Source of the DNA: Microtetraspora glauca
GTDB lineage: Bacteria; Actinomycetota; Actinomycetes; Streptomycetales; Streptomycetaceae
Length of the DNA stretch: 64,000 nucleotides
Reading direction: 5' to 3'
NCBI GenBank assembly: GCA_000721275.1
Contig: JOFO01000034.1
Coordinates: 1-64,000 of the forward strand
A program made the translations under genes and the position numbers. Below, in pieces: positions 7,363 to 15,666 of the stretch (within the stretch, counting starts at the first letter, position 1; each line of letters begins with the position of its first letter). Below the pieces are notes generated by a model. That model made no database searches, was not told where the DNA came from, and was given only the letters and a program-made list of their open reading frames with translations.

Positions 7363-8801
7363 GCCGTCCGCCCCGTCCCCTGCCCCGCTCCGTGCCCCGT
7401 CCCCTGCCCCGCTCCGTGGGCCGCCAGGAAGTCCGCCACCCGCCGGTCCAGATAGGCGCGCAGCTCCGTCAGCCCGGTCCGGCCCTCCGCGAACCCGGCG
7501 ATCTCCACCAGCGCCGGCAGGTCCTCCGCGTCCCGGATGCCGACCGCCGGCACCGAAGGACCCAGCCGGCGCACGTCGAACACCTCCGCGTCGTATACGG
7601 GGTTCACGTGGACGGCCGCCGTCCGCCGCCCCGGATCGAGCCGCGACCGCCAGACCCGCAGCACCTCGCCCGCGAGCCCCGGCGGCGCGTTGTCCCAGCC
7701 GTCCGAGACGATCACCAGCCGGTCCGGGCCGCCGTCGAGCGCGTCCAGGATCCGCAGGCCCAGCGGGGTCGGCCCGTACGGCCGGACGAGCAGCGGATCC
7801 GTGCCCCCCGACGTCCACCGGCCCGTGTACGCCCCCGGCGCCGCCAGCGCCTCCAGCAGGAAGTGGCAGCCGAGCGCCACGGCCAGCGGCCGGCGCCGCT
7901 TCACCGCCGAACCCGACGACGAGAAGCTGTCGTCGAGCACCGCCGCGACCCGCCCCCAGCTCCCCGCGTACGGCCCCGCCGCCCGGCGCGCCGCCGCCCG
8001 CAGCGCCCCCGTCAGCTCCCCCCGCCGCGCGGCCCGCTCCGCGAACGGCAGCGCCAGCACGTACAGCGCCAGCCGCGTCAGCGGCATCCCCGCCAGGTCC
8101 CGGGCGGTCCCGGCGGCCCGCGCGGTGCGCAGCCGCTCCAGCCGGGTCATCCGGGGCGCGATCCGCTCCAGGAACACCTCCCGGGGCACCCCGTGCTTCG
8201 CCGCGAACCCCTCGGCGACGCTGAACGGCAGCCCGTACAGCGCGGCCTCCTCGTAGTGCGCCCGCCGGTACTCCTCCAGCGTCGGGTGCGCGTACCGCAC
8301 CCGGCGGCCCGGCGCGAAGAGGAAGTCGCCGGTCTCGGCGTCGGCGGCCGGCACGTGCGCGTGCCGCAGCGCGGCCTTCACCCCCGCCCGGTACTTCACC
8401 GCGTCCAGCGCCGGATCCGGCCGCGCGGCCAGCCACTCCCGCACGATCGCGCGCGTCCGCCGGTTGTTCACGCCCGCCCGCCGCAGCTCCCGGAACAGCC
8501 GGTACACCCGCTGCGGCGCCATCCGCGCCAGCCGGGCCGCGATCAGCCGCCCCTCCCCGTCGCCGGCCTCGCCGGGCGTCCGCAGCAGCTGCCCGACGAC
8601 GAGCGCGGCGTTGTGGTCGTTGATGTCGAGCGCCAGGCACGCGGCGTACAGGGGGCGGTAGTTGATCCGTACGTACGCGTGGAGGAAGTCCAGCGACAGC
8701 CGCTGCTCCTCGGCCGGGGAGCGGAACTCCCGCTGCCCGGTCGCGGTCACGGCCGCGTTGACGAACTGCAGCACGTCCTCGGCGGCGACCAGCTCGGACA
8801 C
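7359..8801 (-). CDS. vWA-domain protein with helical N-terminal region (TROVE/Ro-like)
   Basis: The N-terminal 270 residues of this roughly 480-residue protein are helical repeats (e.g. DFLHAYVRINYRPLYAACLA, RAGVNNRRTRAIVREWL). The C-terminal part is a von Willebrand A fold with a complete MIDAS: DDSFSSSGS (DxSxS), a Thr in SGGTDP, and SDGWDN. This layout is that of TROVE/Ro60-type RNA-binding proteins, in which helical repeats form a ring closed by a vWA domain. No canonical TROVE motif is certain, so the class is inferred. The start is GTG 8801 or the preceding GTG 8804, behind GAGAAAGGGGG. The C-terminus contains a 24-bp in-frame duplication. Confidence 0.78.
   Translation of the reverse strand: MSELVAAEDVLQFVNAAVTATGQREFRSPAEEQRLSLDFLHAYVRINYRPLYAACLALDINDHNAALVVGQLLRTPGEAGDGEGRLIAARLARMAPQRVYRLFRELRRAGVNNRRTRAIVREWLAARPDPALDAVKYRAGVKAALRHAHVPAADAETGDFLFAPGRRVRYAHPTLEEYRRAHYEEAALYGLPFSVAEGFAAKHGVPREVFLERIAPRMTRLERLRTARAAGTARDLAGMPLTRLALYVLALPFAERAARRGELTGALRAAARRAAGPYAGSWGRVAAVLDDSFSSSGSAVKRRRPLAVALGCHFLLEALAAPGAYTGRWTSGGTDPLLVRPYGPTPLGLRILDALDGGPDRLVIVSDGWDNAPPGLAGEVLRVWRSRLDPGRRTAAVHVNPVYDAEVFDVRRLGPSVPAVGIRDAEDLPALVEIAGFAEGRTGLTELRAYLDRRVADFLAAHGAGQGTGHGAGQGTGRTA
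7371..7418 (-). repeat. 24-bp perfect tandem duplication in the vWA gene
   Basis: Positions 7371-7394 and 7395-7418 are identical 24-mers. They lie in frame near the 3' end of the vWA gene and encode two copies of HGAGQGTG, just before the overlap with the next gene. The length is a multiple of three, so copy-number change would not break the frame. Confidence 0.9.
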
Positions 8802-8952
8802 CACGGCCCCCTTTCTCCGCGCGTCGGCGTGCCGGCCGGGGAGAGGGAGCGCGAACAGCGAAGACGTTGCTTCAGGCAGGTTCCGGAAGTCGCGCCGAAG
8901 TCCCGCGGCCGGCACCCCCGCACGCTAACCGGCGCCGGGGCGGCGGCGCCAG

Positions 8953-9042
8953 CCGAAAACGGGCGGGACCCGGCCGCCCCGGCCGATACCGGGTGGGACG
9001 CGACCGCCCCCGCCGATACCGGGTGGGACGCGACCGCCCCGG
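8953..9042 (+). repeat. Three 30-bp tandem repeats upstream of the Gfo/Idh/MocA gene
   Basis: Three consecutive 30-base units (8953-8982, 8983-9012, 9013-9042) end 18 bases before the ATG at 9061. Units 2 and 3 differ at one or two positions; unit 1 is more diverged. They fill much of the divergent intergenic region between the vWA gene and the oxidoreductase gene, so they could affect promoter spacing or act as repeated operators. Confidence 0.85.
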
Positions 9043-9060
9043 CCGGGCAGACTGGGGCCC

Positions 9061-9987
9061 ATGGCGACCCTCTCCGCATCCCCGTCCCCGTCCCCGTCTC
9101 GGCGTCCCCGCATCGGACTCGTCGGCACCGGCCCGTGGGCCGCCCGCACCCACGCGCCCGCGCTCGCCGCGCACCCGGGGGTCGAGTTCGCCGGCGTGTG
9201 GGGCCGGCGCCCGGAGGCCGCCGCCGAACTCGCCGCCGCGTCCGGCACCCGCGCGTACGAGGACCTGGACGTCCTCCTCGCCGAGTGCGACGCCGTCGCG
9301 GTGGCGCTGCCGCCGGACGTCCAGGCCACCGTTGCCGCCCGCGCGGCCCGGGCCGGCTGCCACCTGCTCCTCGACAAGCCGCTCGCCACGACGGTCACCG
9401 CGGCCCGCGAGGTCGCCGAGGCGGCGGAGAAGGCGGGCGTCGCCTCCGTCGTCTTCTGCACCCTGCGCTTCGCGCCCGAGACGGCCCGCTGGATCGAGGA
9501 GCAGCGCGCGGCGGGCGGCTGGTACGTCGCCGAGGCCCGCTGGCTCGGCTCGCTCTACGCGGCCGGCTCCGCGAGCCCGTACGCCGACTCGCCCTGGCGC
9601 CGCGAGAAGGGCGGCCTGTGGGACGTCGGCCCGCACGTCCTCTCCGTCCTCCTGCCGATCCTCGGCGACGTGACGTCGCTGACGGCCGTGAAGGGCCCGG
9701 CGGACACCCACCACCTGACGCTCCGTCACGCCTCGGGCGCGAGCAGCACCGCCACCCTCACCCTCAGCGCCCCGCCGGCCGCGGCGGGCGCCGCGATCAC
9801 CCTGCACGGCACGGCGGGCCGCGCGGACCTCCCCGGCTGGAACGGGGCGGTGGAGGCGTACGGCCACGCCGTCGACGCCCTCCTCACGGCCGCCCGCACC
9901 GCCACCCCGCACCCCTGCGACGCCCGCTTCGGCCTCCGCCTCACCGAACTCCTCACCGAGGCCGAGGCCCGCGCGGCGGCGGTCTGA
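9061..9987 (+). CDS. Gfo/Idh/MocA-family NAD(P)-dependent oxidoreductase
   Basis: The 308-residue product has an N-terminal Rossmann fold beginning PRIGLVGTGPWAARTHAPAL (about 16-35), the dinucleotide-binding glycine motif. It also carries the family signature LLDKPLA (about 105-111), corresponding to the EKP motif whose Lys is catalytic. The second half contains KGGLWDVGPHVLSVL, with Asp and His where this family binds substrate. Such enzymes oxidise or reduce sugars, inositols or related compounds; the substrate is not evident. ATG 9061 is preceded by tandem repeats rather than a classic ribosome binding site. It converges on the ArsC-like gene. Confidence 0.88.
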   Translation: MATLSASPSPSPSRRPRIGLVGTGPWAARTHAPALAAHPGVEFAGVWGRRPEAAAELAAASGTRAYEDLDVLLAECDAVAVALPPDVQATVAARAARAGCHLLLDKPLATTVTAAREVAEAAEKAGVASVVFCTLRFAPETARWIEEQRAAGGWYVAEARWLGSLYAAGSASPYADSPWRREKGGLWDVGPHVLSVLLPILGDVTSLTAVKGPADTHHLTLRHASGASSTATLTLSAPPAAAGAAITLHGTAGRADLPGWNGAVEAYGHAVDALLTAARTATPHPCDARFGLRLTELLTEAEARAAAV

Positions 9988-10012
9988 CGGCGGGCCGGGC
10001 CGCCCGCCCCGC

Positions 10013-10393
10013 TCAGGCGCCCGAAGCGGCCCGGCCGCGCCCGAGCGCGTCCCGCACGGCCTCTTCCGTGCGGGCGACGACGGCCGTGCCGTCCTCCGCG
10101 GTGATGATCGGCCGCTGGATGAGCCTGGGGTGCGCGGCCAGCGCCTCGATCCACCGTTCCCGGTCCCCGGGCCGCCGCCCCCACTCCTTCACCCCGAGCT
10201 CCTTGGCGACGGCCTCACCGGTGCGCGTGATGTCCCACGGCTCCAGTCCCAGCCGCTCCAGGACTCCCCGGATCTCGTCGGCGGTCGGCACGTCCTCCAG
10301 GTACTTCCGGACGGTGTACTCGGCCCCCTCCGCGTCGAGCAGGGTGAGGGCGCCGCGGCACTTGGAACAGGCGGGATTGATCCAGATCTCCAT
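10013..10393 (-). CDS. ArsC/Spx-family (arsenate reductase-like) protein
   Basis: The 126-residue product has the thioredoxin-like ArsC fold. It starts MEIWINPACSKCRGALTLL, with a CxxC at Cys9 and Cys12, and has the family motif RLIQRPIIT at about 90-98. In arsenate reductases of the glutaredoxin type the N-terminal Cys is the nucleophile; the second Cys resembles the YffB/Spx branch. No ars genes flank it, so arsenate reduction is only one possibility and a general thiol-redox role is another. Confidence 0.85.
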   Translation of the reverse strand: MEIWINPACSKCRGALTLLDAEGAEYTVRKYLEDVPTADEIRGVLERLGLEPWDITRTGEAVAKELGVKEWGRRPGDRERWIEALAAHPRLIQRPIITAEDGTAVVARTEEAVRDALGRGRAASGA

Positions 10394-10516
10394 CTCCCCA
10401 AACTACCGCCGAACCCCGTCCGACCAGGCCCGATTGTCAGTGGCAGCACCTAAAATGGAAGGCAGAAGGCAGGGGCCCAGGGGAGGCCCCCGCCCCCGTT
10501 CGCCAGGAGGTAGCCC

Positions 10517-10792
10517 ATGGCAACAGCCGTGATCCGCAGGCCGTCCATCGAACCCTTCACGCCGCTCCAGAAGAAGCCCCTCCCGGCCGGCCGCCCGCGC
10601 GAGTGGTACGTCACCCACAACCGCCGCCTCAAGGCCATGCGCCTCGCGATCGCGCTCCTCGACTCCGGGATCTACATCCCGTCCAAGGCGACGAACGCCA
10701 CCATCCGCACCACGGCCCACCGCATAGGCATCCACCCGCCCTCCGACACCACCTGCCGCCTGGTCCGCACGTTCATCCGCCAGCACCACTGA
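10517..10792 (+). CDS. Small conserved basic protein
   Basis: This 91-residue protein begins MATAVIRRPSIEPFTPLQKK behind a strong AGGAGG at 10505-10510, which fixes the start. It is basic (many Arg/Lys/His) and has a central helix RRLKAMRLAIALLDSGIYIP. A threonine/arginine-rich C-terminal segment could be nucleic-acid binding. No family recognised. Its 3' end overlaps the convergent small membrane-protein gene by 20 bases. Confidence 0.75.
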   Translation: MATAVIRRPSIEPFTPLQKKPLPAGRPREWYVTHNRRLKAMRLAIALLDSGIYIPSKATNATIRTTAHRIGIHPPSDTTCRLVRTFIRQHH

Positions 10793-11045
10793 CCGAACCG
10801 TCCCGCCGCCGCCCCGGGGCCACCGGGGCGGCGGCGGTGGCGCTCCCGGCCCCTCCGGCCTTGCGCGAGGAGCGGAGGCGCCGGTGACGGAGCACGGCGA
10901 TCCACCACCGCAACAGGTCCTCGGACCGGGCGGGCACCAGGATGCGCAGCGCCCGCAGGGCACACCACATCAGCGCCGTGAACATCGCCATCAGACAGGC
11001 CGCCCACCAGGGGACGCCCGCGTCGATCACCGGAAGCTGGATCAC
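10773..11045 (-). CDS. Small membrane protein, unknown function
   Basis: Starting at GTG 11045 with a GTGA overlap of the preceding gene's stop, the frame encodes 90 residues. One strong hydrophobic helix (about 12-34, WWAACLMAMFTALMWCALRA) is followed by a Trp-containing amphipathic region and a basic Arg-rich tail. The coupling to the upstream gene suggests that the two products act together. It overlaps the opposite-strand gene at its 3' end by 20 bases. Confidence 0.6.
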   Translation of the reverse strand: MIQLPVIDAGVPWWAACLMAMFTALMWCALRALRILVPARSEDLLRWWIAVLRHRRLRSSRKAGGAGSATAAAPVAPGRRRDGSVSGAGG

Positions 11046-11905
11046 GAGGCCCGCACCTCCGGCCGGAGGCGCAGCGTGGCGCTCCCGAGGGTGATGACGG
11101 TGTGTCCGCCGTCCCGCTGCCGCACGGCGCCGGCGATCCCGGCGACCGGGTCCGTCAGCGCGGCGACGAGGTCTCTCTCGTAGGGAACCGCACCCCAGCT
11201 CAACACCCAGTGGTCTCCACGGCCGCGCAGGGTCCGGTGCTGGCGGTGGTCCAGGTCGAGCCAGCCGGGGCGGGTCAGCGGATCGTAGAACCAGTTGCCG
11301 ATGGCCCAGGAGCGGTGGGGATCGCGGGCGGTGACGCGCGTCAGCACGCCGGCGATCAGGCGCTGCGCGTCCTCGGTGGCCTCGGGCACCCGGCGCAGCT
11401 GCTCCTCCTCGGCCCGGGTGACCGGCACGGCGGTGGTCAGGGCGTCGAAGTTCGGCTCGGAGACGGGGCCTTCCGCCCTGCCCGAGACGTGCCCCGTGAC
11501 GACCAGCTCGGCTCCCGTCGGCAGGTGGCGCAGCACGTAACCGGAGGACCCGCGGTGCTCCACGAGCCGGAGGCCCGGCAGCCCGCTCCCGCCCATGGGG
11601 CCCCGGAGCAGGCGCCGCGTCACGTTGTCGGGGACGCTCGCGATGATCACCAGGCGGTCCCAGCGCGGGGACATGGTGAGGGTGTACCTGGAGAGGACCG
11701 AGACGTGCCATCCGGCGGGGCCCTCGTACGCGTGCGGATCGTTGTTGAGGTACCCGAGCGCGAGCAGCACCCGGAAGGCGCGCTGCTCCGGACGGCACTC
11801 GTCGAGACCGAGGGAGCGGTGCCGGGCGATGCCCGACCTCGCGGTGTCCAGCGTCTCACCGGTGTAGCGGGCGCGGTCGCGTGCGGTGGACGTGTGTGCG
11901 GGCAT
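11042..11905 (-). CDS. Hypothetical protein, lineage-specific
   Basis: The 287-residue protein starts at ATG 11905. It is mixed alpha/beta with the motifs GYLNNDPHAYEGPAGWHVSV, RWDRLVIIASVPDNVTRRLL and SWAIGNWFYDPLTRPGWLDL. No signal peptide or membrane helix is visible. I recognise no family. It precedes and is translationally coupled to the small membrane protein. Codon use is slightly less extreme than that of the neighbouring core genes, and the pair sits between conserved genes, consistent with later acquisition. Confidence 0.65.
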   Translation of the reverse strand: MPAHTSTARDRARYTGETLDTARSGIARHRSLGLDECRPEQRAFRVLLALGYLNNDPHAYEGPAGWHVSVLSRYTLTMSPRWDRLVIIASVPDNVTRRLLRGPMGGSGLPGLRLVEHRGSSGYVLRHLPTGAELVVTGHVSGRAEGPVSEPNFDALTTAVPVTRAEEEQLRRVPEATEDAQRLIAGVLTRVTARDPHRSWAIGNWFYDPLTRPGWLDLDHRQHRTLRGRGDHWVLSWGAVPYERDLVAALTDPVAGIAGAVRQRDGGHTVITLGSATLRLRPEVRAS

Positions 11906-12111
11906 GCTTCACCTCACTGCCGCCCGGTCGGCGCGTCAGGGATCACATACCTGAGGACAACGGAGAACTCACCCACGCGGCAGGTGCTCCCCACCTTTGC
12001 CCGGCTTCGGCGAGTACCGGGCTCGCGTACTTCTGCCGGCTCCCGGACCCGCGTGGAGGACCGGCGACCGGCGCCACGTTACCCGAACCCCGAAGGTTCG
12101 CGGGGGAGAAC

Positions 12112-12147
12112 GGCACAGACAACGGGACAGACAAGGGCACAGACAAC
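12112..12147 (+). repeat. Three 12-bp tandem repeats
   Basis: Units GGCACAGACAAC, GGGACAGACAAG and GGCACAGACAAC occupy 12112-12123, 12124-12135 and 12136-12147. Units 1 and 3 are identical. They lie immediately beyond the glnA terminator; no function is evident. Confidence 0.88.
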
Positions 12148-12150
12148 GGC

Positions 12151-12191
12151 GAGGGCCGCCGTCCCCGGGGTGTCCGGGGGCGGCGGCCCTC
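12151..12191 (-). terminator. glnA terminator hairpin
   Basis: GAGGGCCGCC at 12151-12160 pairs with GGCGGCCCTC near 12182-12191, with an inner CCCCGG/CCGGGG stem. It lies about 30 bases beyond the glnA stop codon. Confidence 0.75.
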
Positions 12192-12218
12192 AGTGGTGCG
12201 TGTGGTGCGCCTCGCGGT

Positions 12219-13640
12219 TCAGAGGTCGTAGTAGAGCTCGAACTCGTGCGGGTGCGGGCGGAGCTGGATCGGGGCGATCTCGTGGGTGCGCTTGTAGTCG
12301 ATCCACGTCTCGATCAGGTCGGAGGTGAAGACGCCGCCGGCCTGGAGGTACTCGTTGTCCTCCTCCAGGGCCTTGAGCACGGCCTCCAGGTTGGTCGGGA
12401 CCTGCGGGACGCTCGCGTGCTCCTCGGGGGCGAGCTCGTACAGGTCCTTGTCGATCGGCTCCATGGGCTCGATCTTGTTCTTGACGCCGTCGAGGCCCGC
12501 GAGGAGCAGCGCGGAGAAGGCGAGGTACGGGTTCGAGGACGGGTCCGGCGCGCGGAACTCGACGCGCTTGGCCTTCGGGTTCGAGCCCGTGATCGGGATG
12601 CGCATGGCGGCGGAGCGGTTGCGCTGCGAGTACACCAGGTTGACCGGCGCCTCGAAGCCCGGGACCAGGCGGTGGTAGGAGTTCACCGTCGGGTTGGTGA
12701 AGGCGAGCAGCGACGGGGCGTGCTTGAGGATGCCGCCGATGTAGTAGCGCGCGGTGTCCGACAGGCCCGCGTAACCGGCCTCGTCGTAGAACAGCGGGGC
12801 GCCGTTGGACCACAGCGACTGGTGGACGTGCATGCCCGAGCCGTTGTCGCCGAAGATCGGCTTCGGCATGAAGGTCGCGGACTTGCCGTTCCGCCAGGCG
12901 ACGTTCTTGATGATGTACTTGAACAGCATCAGGTCGTCGGCCGACGCGAGCAGCGTGTTGAACTTGTAGTTGATCTCGGCCTGGCCGGCGGTGCCCACCT
13001 CGTGGTGCTGGCGCTCGACCTGGAGGCCGACCTTCTCCAGCTCCAGGGACATCTCGGCGCGCAGGTCGGCGAAGTGGTCGACCGGCGGGGCCGGGAAGTA
13101 GCCGCCCTTGTAGCGGACCTTGTAACCGCGGTTGTTCTCCTCCGCACCGGTGTTCCAGGCGCCGGCCTCGGAGTCGATGTGGTAGAAGCCCTGGTTCGCG
13201 GAGGTCTCGAAGCGCACCGAGTCGAAGACGTAGAACTCGGCCTCGGGGCCGAAGTACGCGGTGTCGGCGATGCCGGTGGAGGCCAGGTACGCCTCCGCCT
13301 TCTTCGCGATGTTCCGCGGGTCGCGGCTGTACGCCTCGCCCGTGATCGGGTCGTGGATGAAGAAGTTGATGTTGAGCGTCTTGTCGCGGCGGAACGGGTC
13401 CAGGCGGGCCGTGGAGAGGTCGGCGCGCAGCGACATGTCGGACTCGTGGATGGCCTGGAAGCCGCGGATCGAGGAGCCGTCGAACGCCAGCTCCTCGGAC
13501 GGGTCGAAGGCCGTCGCCGGGATCGAGAAGTGCTGCATCACGCCGGGCAGGTCGCAGAAGCGGACGTCGACCATCTTGACGTCTTCGTCCTTGATGAACT
13601 TCGCGACTTCTTCGGCGTTCTGGAACCCGTGCTTGGACAT
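12219..13640 (-). CDS. glnA: Glutamine synthetase type I
   Basis: The 473-residue product starts at ATG 13640 ([20 protein letters not shown]) behind GGAGGAG. It has the GSI landmarks: [19 protein letters not shown] (metal and ATP site), [10 protein letters not shown], and NRSAAMRIP. The segment [10 protein letters not shown] places the adenylylation Tyr at about residue 401, so activity can be switched off by GlnE. It is the main ammonium-assimilating enzyme with glutamate synthase and forms a dodecamer. Four GlnR half sites lie about 100-140 bases upstream. It diverges from the RDD membrane-protein gene. Confidence 0.98.
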   Translation of the reverse strand: MSKHGFQNAEEVAKFIKDEDVKMVDVRFCDLPGVMQHFSIPATAFDPSEELAFDGSSIRGFQAIHESDMSLRADLSTARLDPFRRDKTLNINFFIHDPITGEAYSRDPRNIAKKAEAYLASTGIADTAYFGPEAEFYVFDSVRFETSANQGFYHIDSEAGAWNTGAEENNRGYKVRYKGGYFPAPPVDHFADLRAEMSLELEKVGLQVERQHHEVGTAGQAEINYKFNTLLASADDLMLFKYIIKNVAWRNGKSATFMPKPIFGDNGSGMHVHQSLWSNGAPLFYDEAGYAGLSDTARYYIGGILKHAPSLLAFTNPTVNSYHRLVPGFEAPVNLVYSQRNRSAAMRIPITGSNPKAKRVEFRAPDPSSNPYLAFSALLLAGLDGVKNKIEPMEPIDKDLYELAPEEHASVPQVPTNLEAVLKALEEDNEYLQAGGVFTSDLIETWIDYKRTHEIAPIQLRPHPHEFELYYDL

Positions 13641-13739
13641 CCAACTCCTCCTACTCCCGGCCCGGGGAGGGGCGGGGTTGCAGCTCGGTGATGCACCAGT
13701 GCGGTGGCGCACGCTCGCTCCCGACCCTAGGCAGTCGGG

Positions 13740-13777
13740 ATTTCTCCAGCATGACCCATTTGTTTCGTCGAAGTTAA
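13740..13777 (-). promoter_or_regulatory. GlnR operator of glnA
   Basis: On the minus strand the sequence reads TTAAC-n6-GAAAC-n6-GTCAT-n6-GAAAT, four half sites 11 bases apart. All fit the GlnR consensus well. It lies 100-137 bases upstream of the glnA ATG, as expected for the GlnR-activated glnA promoter. Confidence 0.9.
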
Positions 13778-13861
13778 CCGGGCCGGGTGGCGGCCCTCCG
13801 TGTCGTGCCCCATCCGCACCCGGACCGAAGTGATCGAAAACGGGCGCAGTACCGTGGTCGG

Positions 13862-14329
13862 GTGGACAACAGGCAAGCACTCGGATCGTGGCTCTCCGGC
13901 CCCCGTGCCGCGGCGGAGCAAGCAGGCGTCGACTTCGGCTACCGGGGGCGGCAGCTGGGCCTCCCGGAGGAGGGACCCGGCTCCATCGCCCGGCCCGGGG
14001 CGCGGCTCGGCGCGCTCGCCGTGGACTGGGGCCTGTGCCTGCTGATCGCATACGGTCTCCTCACGGACGGCTACAACCAGGCGACGGCCAACTGGGCCCT
14101 GCTCATCCTGTTCGTCCTGAACGCCGCGACCGTCGGCACCGTCGGCGCCACCCCCGGCAAGCTGCTCTTCCGGCTGCGGGTGATCGCGGTGGGCGGCGGC
14201 CGGCTGTCGCTGCCGCGCGCGGTGCTCCGCGCGGCCCTCACCTGCCTGGCGATCCCCGCGCTGGTCTGGGATCGGGACGGCCGCGGCCTCCACGACCGCT
14301 TCACCGGCGCCGTCCAGGTCCGCGCCTGA
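13862..14329 (+). CDS. RDD-family membrane protein
   Basis: The start is GTG 13862 ([20 protein letters not shown]). The 155-residue product contains the RDD layout: [20 protein letters not shown] leading into the first helix (about 47-63), a second helix (about 76-92), [12 protein letters not shown], and a third helix near 116-130 ending [16 protein letters not shown] proteins are small multi-helix membrane proteins of uncertain, possibly ion-transport, function. It is divergent from glnA and shares its upstream region, so GlnR could influence it too. Its end is marked by a 27-bp stem terminator. Confidence 0.88.
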   Translation: MDNRQALGSWLSGPRAAAEQAGVDFGYRGRQLGLPEEGPGSIARPGARLGALAVDWGLCLLIAYGLLTDGYNQATANWALLILFVLNAATVGTVGATPGKLLFRLRVIAVGGGRLSLPRAVLRAALTCLAIPALVWDRDGRGLHDRFTGAVQVRA

Positions 14330-14378
14330 CGGCCCCGCCGGCCGGCGGACCGGAGACGGAGAACGAACAGGCGGTGCC

Positions 14379-14437
14379 GACGGAAAAAGGCGGTGCCCCG
14401 GACCTTCCGCAGGTCCGGGGCACCGCCTTTTTCCGTC
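14379..14437. terminator. Bidirectional terminator with perfect 27-bp stem
   Basis: Positions 14379-14405 pair perfectly with 14411-14437 around a 5-base loop. The stem includes a run of five A on one arm and five T on the other, so it works as an intrinsic terminator in both directions between the convergent RDD and DUF4191 genes. Confidence 0.95.
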
Positions 14438-14446
14438 TCGTGCGCG

Positions 14447-15157
14447 TCAGCGCATCTTTCCGCCGCGCGGCATCTTCATGCCCTTCGGCATGGGGCCCTT
14501 CGGCAGCGGCATGTTGCTCATGAGGTCGCCCATCGCCCGCAGCCGGTCGTTGGCGGCCGTCACCTGGGGGCCGCTGAGCAGGCGGGGCAGCTTCAGCATC
14601 TTGGTGCGGACCTTCTTGAGCGGGACCTGGCCCTGCTCCTCGTCGTTGCCGACGACGATGTCCGTCACCGGCACGTCGACCAGGATGCGGGCCATCTTCT
14701 TCTTCTCGGCCGCGAGGAGGGGCTTCAGCCGGTTCGGGTTGCCCTCGCCGACCAGGACGATGCCCTGGCGGCCGACGGCCCGGTGCACCACGTCCTGGCT
14801 GCGGTTCATCGCGACCGCGGGGGTCACGGTCCAGCCGCGCCCGATGTTCTGCAGCACCGCCGCGGCGGCGCCCGGCTGTCCCTCCATCTGCCCGAAGGCC
14901 GCCCGCTCGGCGCGCCGCCCGAAGACGATCGCCATCGCCAGCAGCGCCAGCACGAAGCCCAGGATGCCCAGGTAGACCGGGTGTCCGATCAGGAAGCCGA
15001 TACCGAGGAGGACACCGAGTACGACGATGCCCACGCCGGCCACGACGAGCCCGACCTTGGGGTCGGCCTTCCGGGTCATCTTGTACGTGAGGGCGATCTG
15101 CTTCAGTCGCCCGGGGTTCGCGGCGTCAGCGCCGCCCGTGTTTGCCTTCCTCGCCAT
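14447..15157 (-). CDS. DUF4191 membrane protein
   Basis: The 236-residue product starts MARKANTGGADAANPGRLKQ and has two adjacent membrane helices (about 37-57 and 62-82). A cytoplasmic domain follows with the pattern RQGIVLVGEGNPNRLKPLLA and a Met/Pro/Lys-rich tail (PKGPMPKGMKMPRGG). DUF4191 proteins are actinobacterial and almost always sit beside lipA, as here; function unknown. It is the last gene of the leftward lipB-lipA group, with only 10 bases to the preceding small gene. Confidence 0.9.
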   Translation of the reverse strand: MARKANTGGADAANPGRLKQIALTYKMTRKADPKVGLVVAGVGIVVLGVLLGIGFLIGHPVYLGILGFVLALLAMAIVFGRRAERAAFGQMEGQPGAAAAVLQNIGRGWTVTPAVAMNRSQDVVHRAVGRQGIVLVGEGNPNRLKPLLAAEKKKMARILVDVPVTDIVVGNDEEQGQVPLKKVRTKMLKLPRLLSGPQVTAANDRLRAMGDLMSNMPLPKGPMPKGMKMPRGGKMR

Positions 15158-15167
15158 GCCTTGAAGT

Positions 15168-15389
15168 CTACGTGGCCCGCGACGTCCGGCCAGACGCGGC
15201 CTCCAGGACGTGCTGGGCCTCGATGCGGTCCTTGGCGCGGCGGCGGTCCTCCAGGACGGCGGTCCAGGCGTTGCGCCGGGCGGTGCGCTGTCCGGCGCCC
15301 AGGAGCAGCGACTCGACGGCGCGCAGGGCGCCGGTGACGGAGGGGAGGGCGCGGGCGCGGAGGTGCGTCGGCGCGGCTGCGGCCGGCAT
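15168..15389 (-). CDS. Small conserved helical protein in the lip operon
   Basis: The start is ATG 15389 behind an AGAGGA box. The 73-residue product (MPAAAAPTHLRARALPSVTG and onward) is highly helical and charged, with RTARRNAWTAVLEDRRRAKD typical of a coiled or DNA-binding helix. It is a known type of uncharacterised streptomycete protein found between lipA and DUF4191. A longer frame to 15464 exists but lacks a ribosome binding site. Confidence 0.75.
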   Translation of the reverse strand: MPAAAAPTHLRARALPSVTGALRAVESLLLGAGQRTARRNAWTAVLEDRRRAKDRIEAQHVLEAASGRTSRAT

Positions 15390-15536
15390 GCGGGGTCCTC
15401 TCTCGGAAGCGGATGAGACGAGGTGGGGGGGAGTCATGGTGGCGGTGCGTGGAACCATGCTCACAGAACGGTGTTACCAGGGCATGACCCGGCGGTCAAA
15501 CACTGATGAAAGCCCGGCGAGAGCGCCCGGACGGCG

Positions 15537-15584
15537 GAGCGGCCCGTACCGCCCCGCTGAACTGCGGAGCCGTACGGGCCGCTC
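15537..15584 (-). terminator. Long hairpin downstream of lipA
   Basis: GAGCGGCCCGTAC at 15537-15549 pairs with GTACGGGCCGCTC at 15572-15584; the 22-base loop can form a smaller inner stem. It is about 85 bases past the lipA stop and probably ends lipA transcripts or attenuates read-through into the downstream genes. Confidence 0.7.
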
Positions 15585-15666
15585 TGCCCGACGTATTACT
15601 TCCCGGTAGTCACCTGTGCGGCGACTCACACGCGGCCACGGCCTCAGGCCATCCGCGCGCGTGGCC

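Larger units (their letters stand above)
11906..12218. other. Intergenic region between hypothetical gene and glnA end
   Basis: About 310 bases with no supported gene. It holds the upstream region of the leftward gene at 11905, a 12-bp triplicate at 12112-12147 and the glnA terminator hairpin at 12151-12191. Confidence 0.6.
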
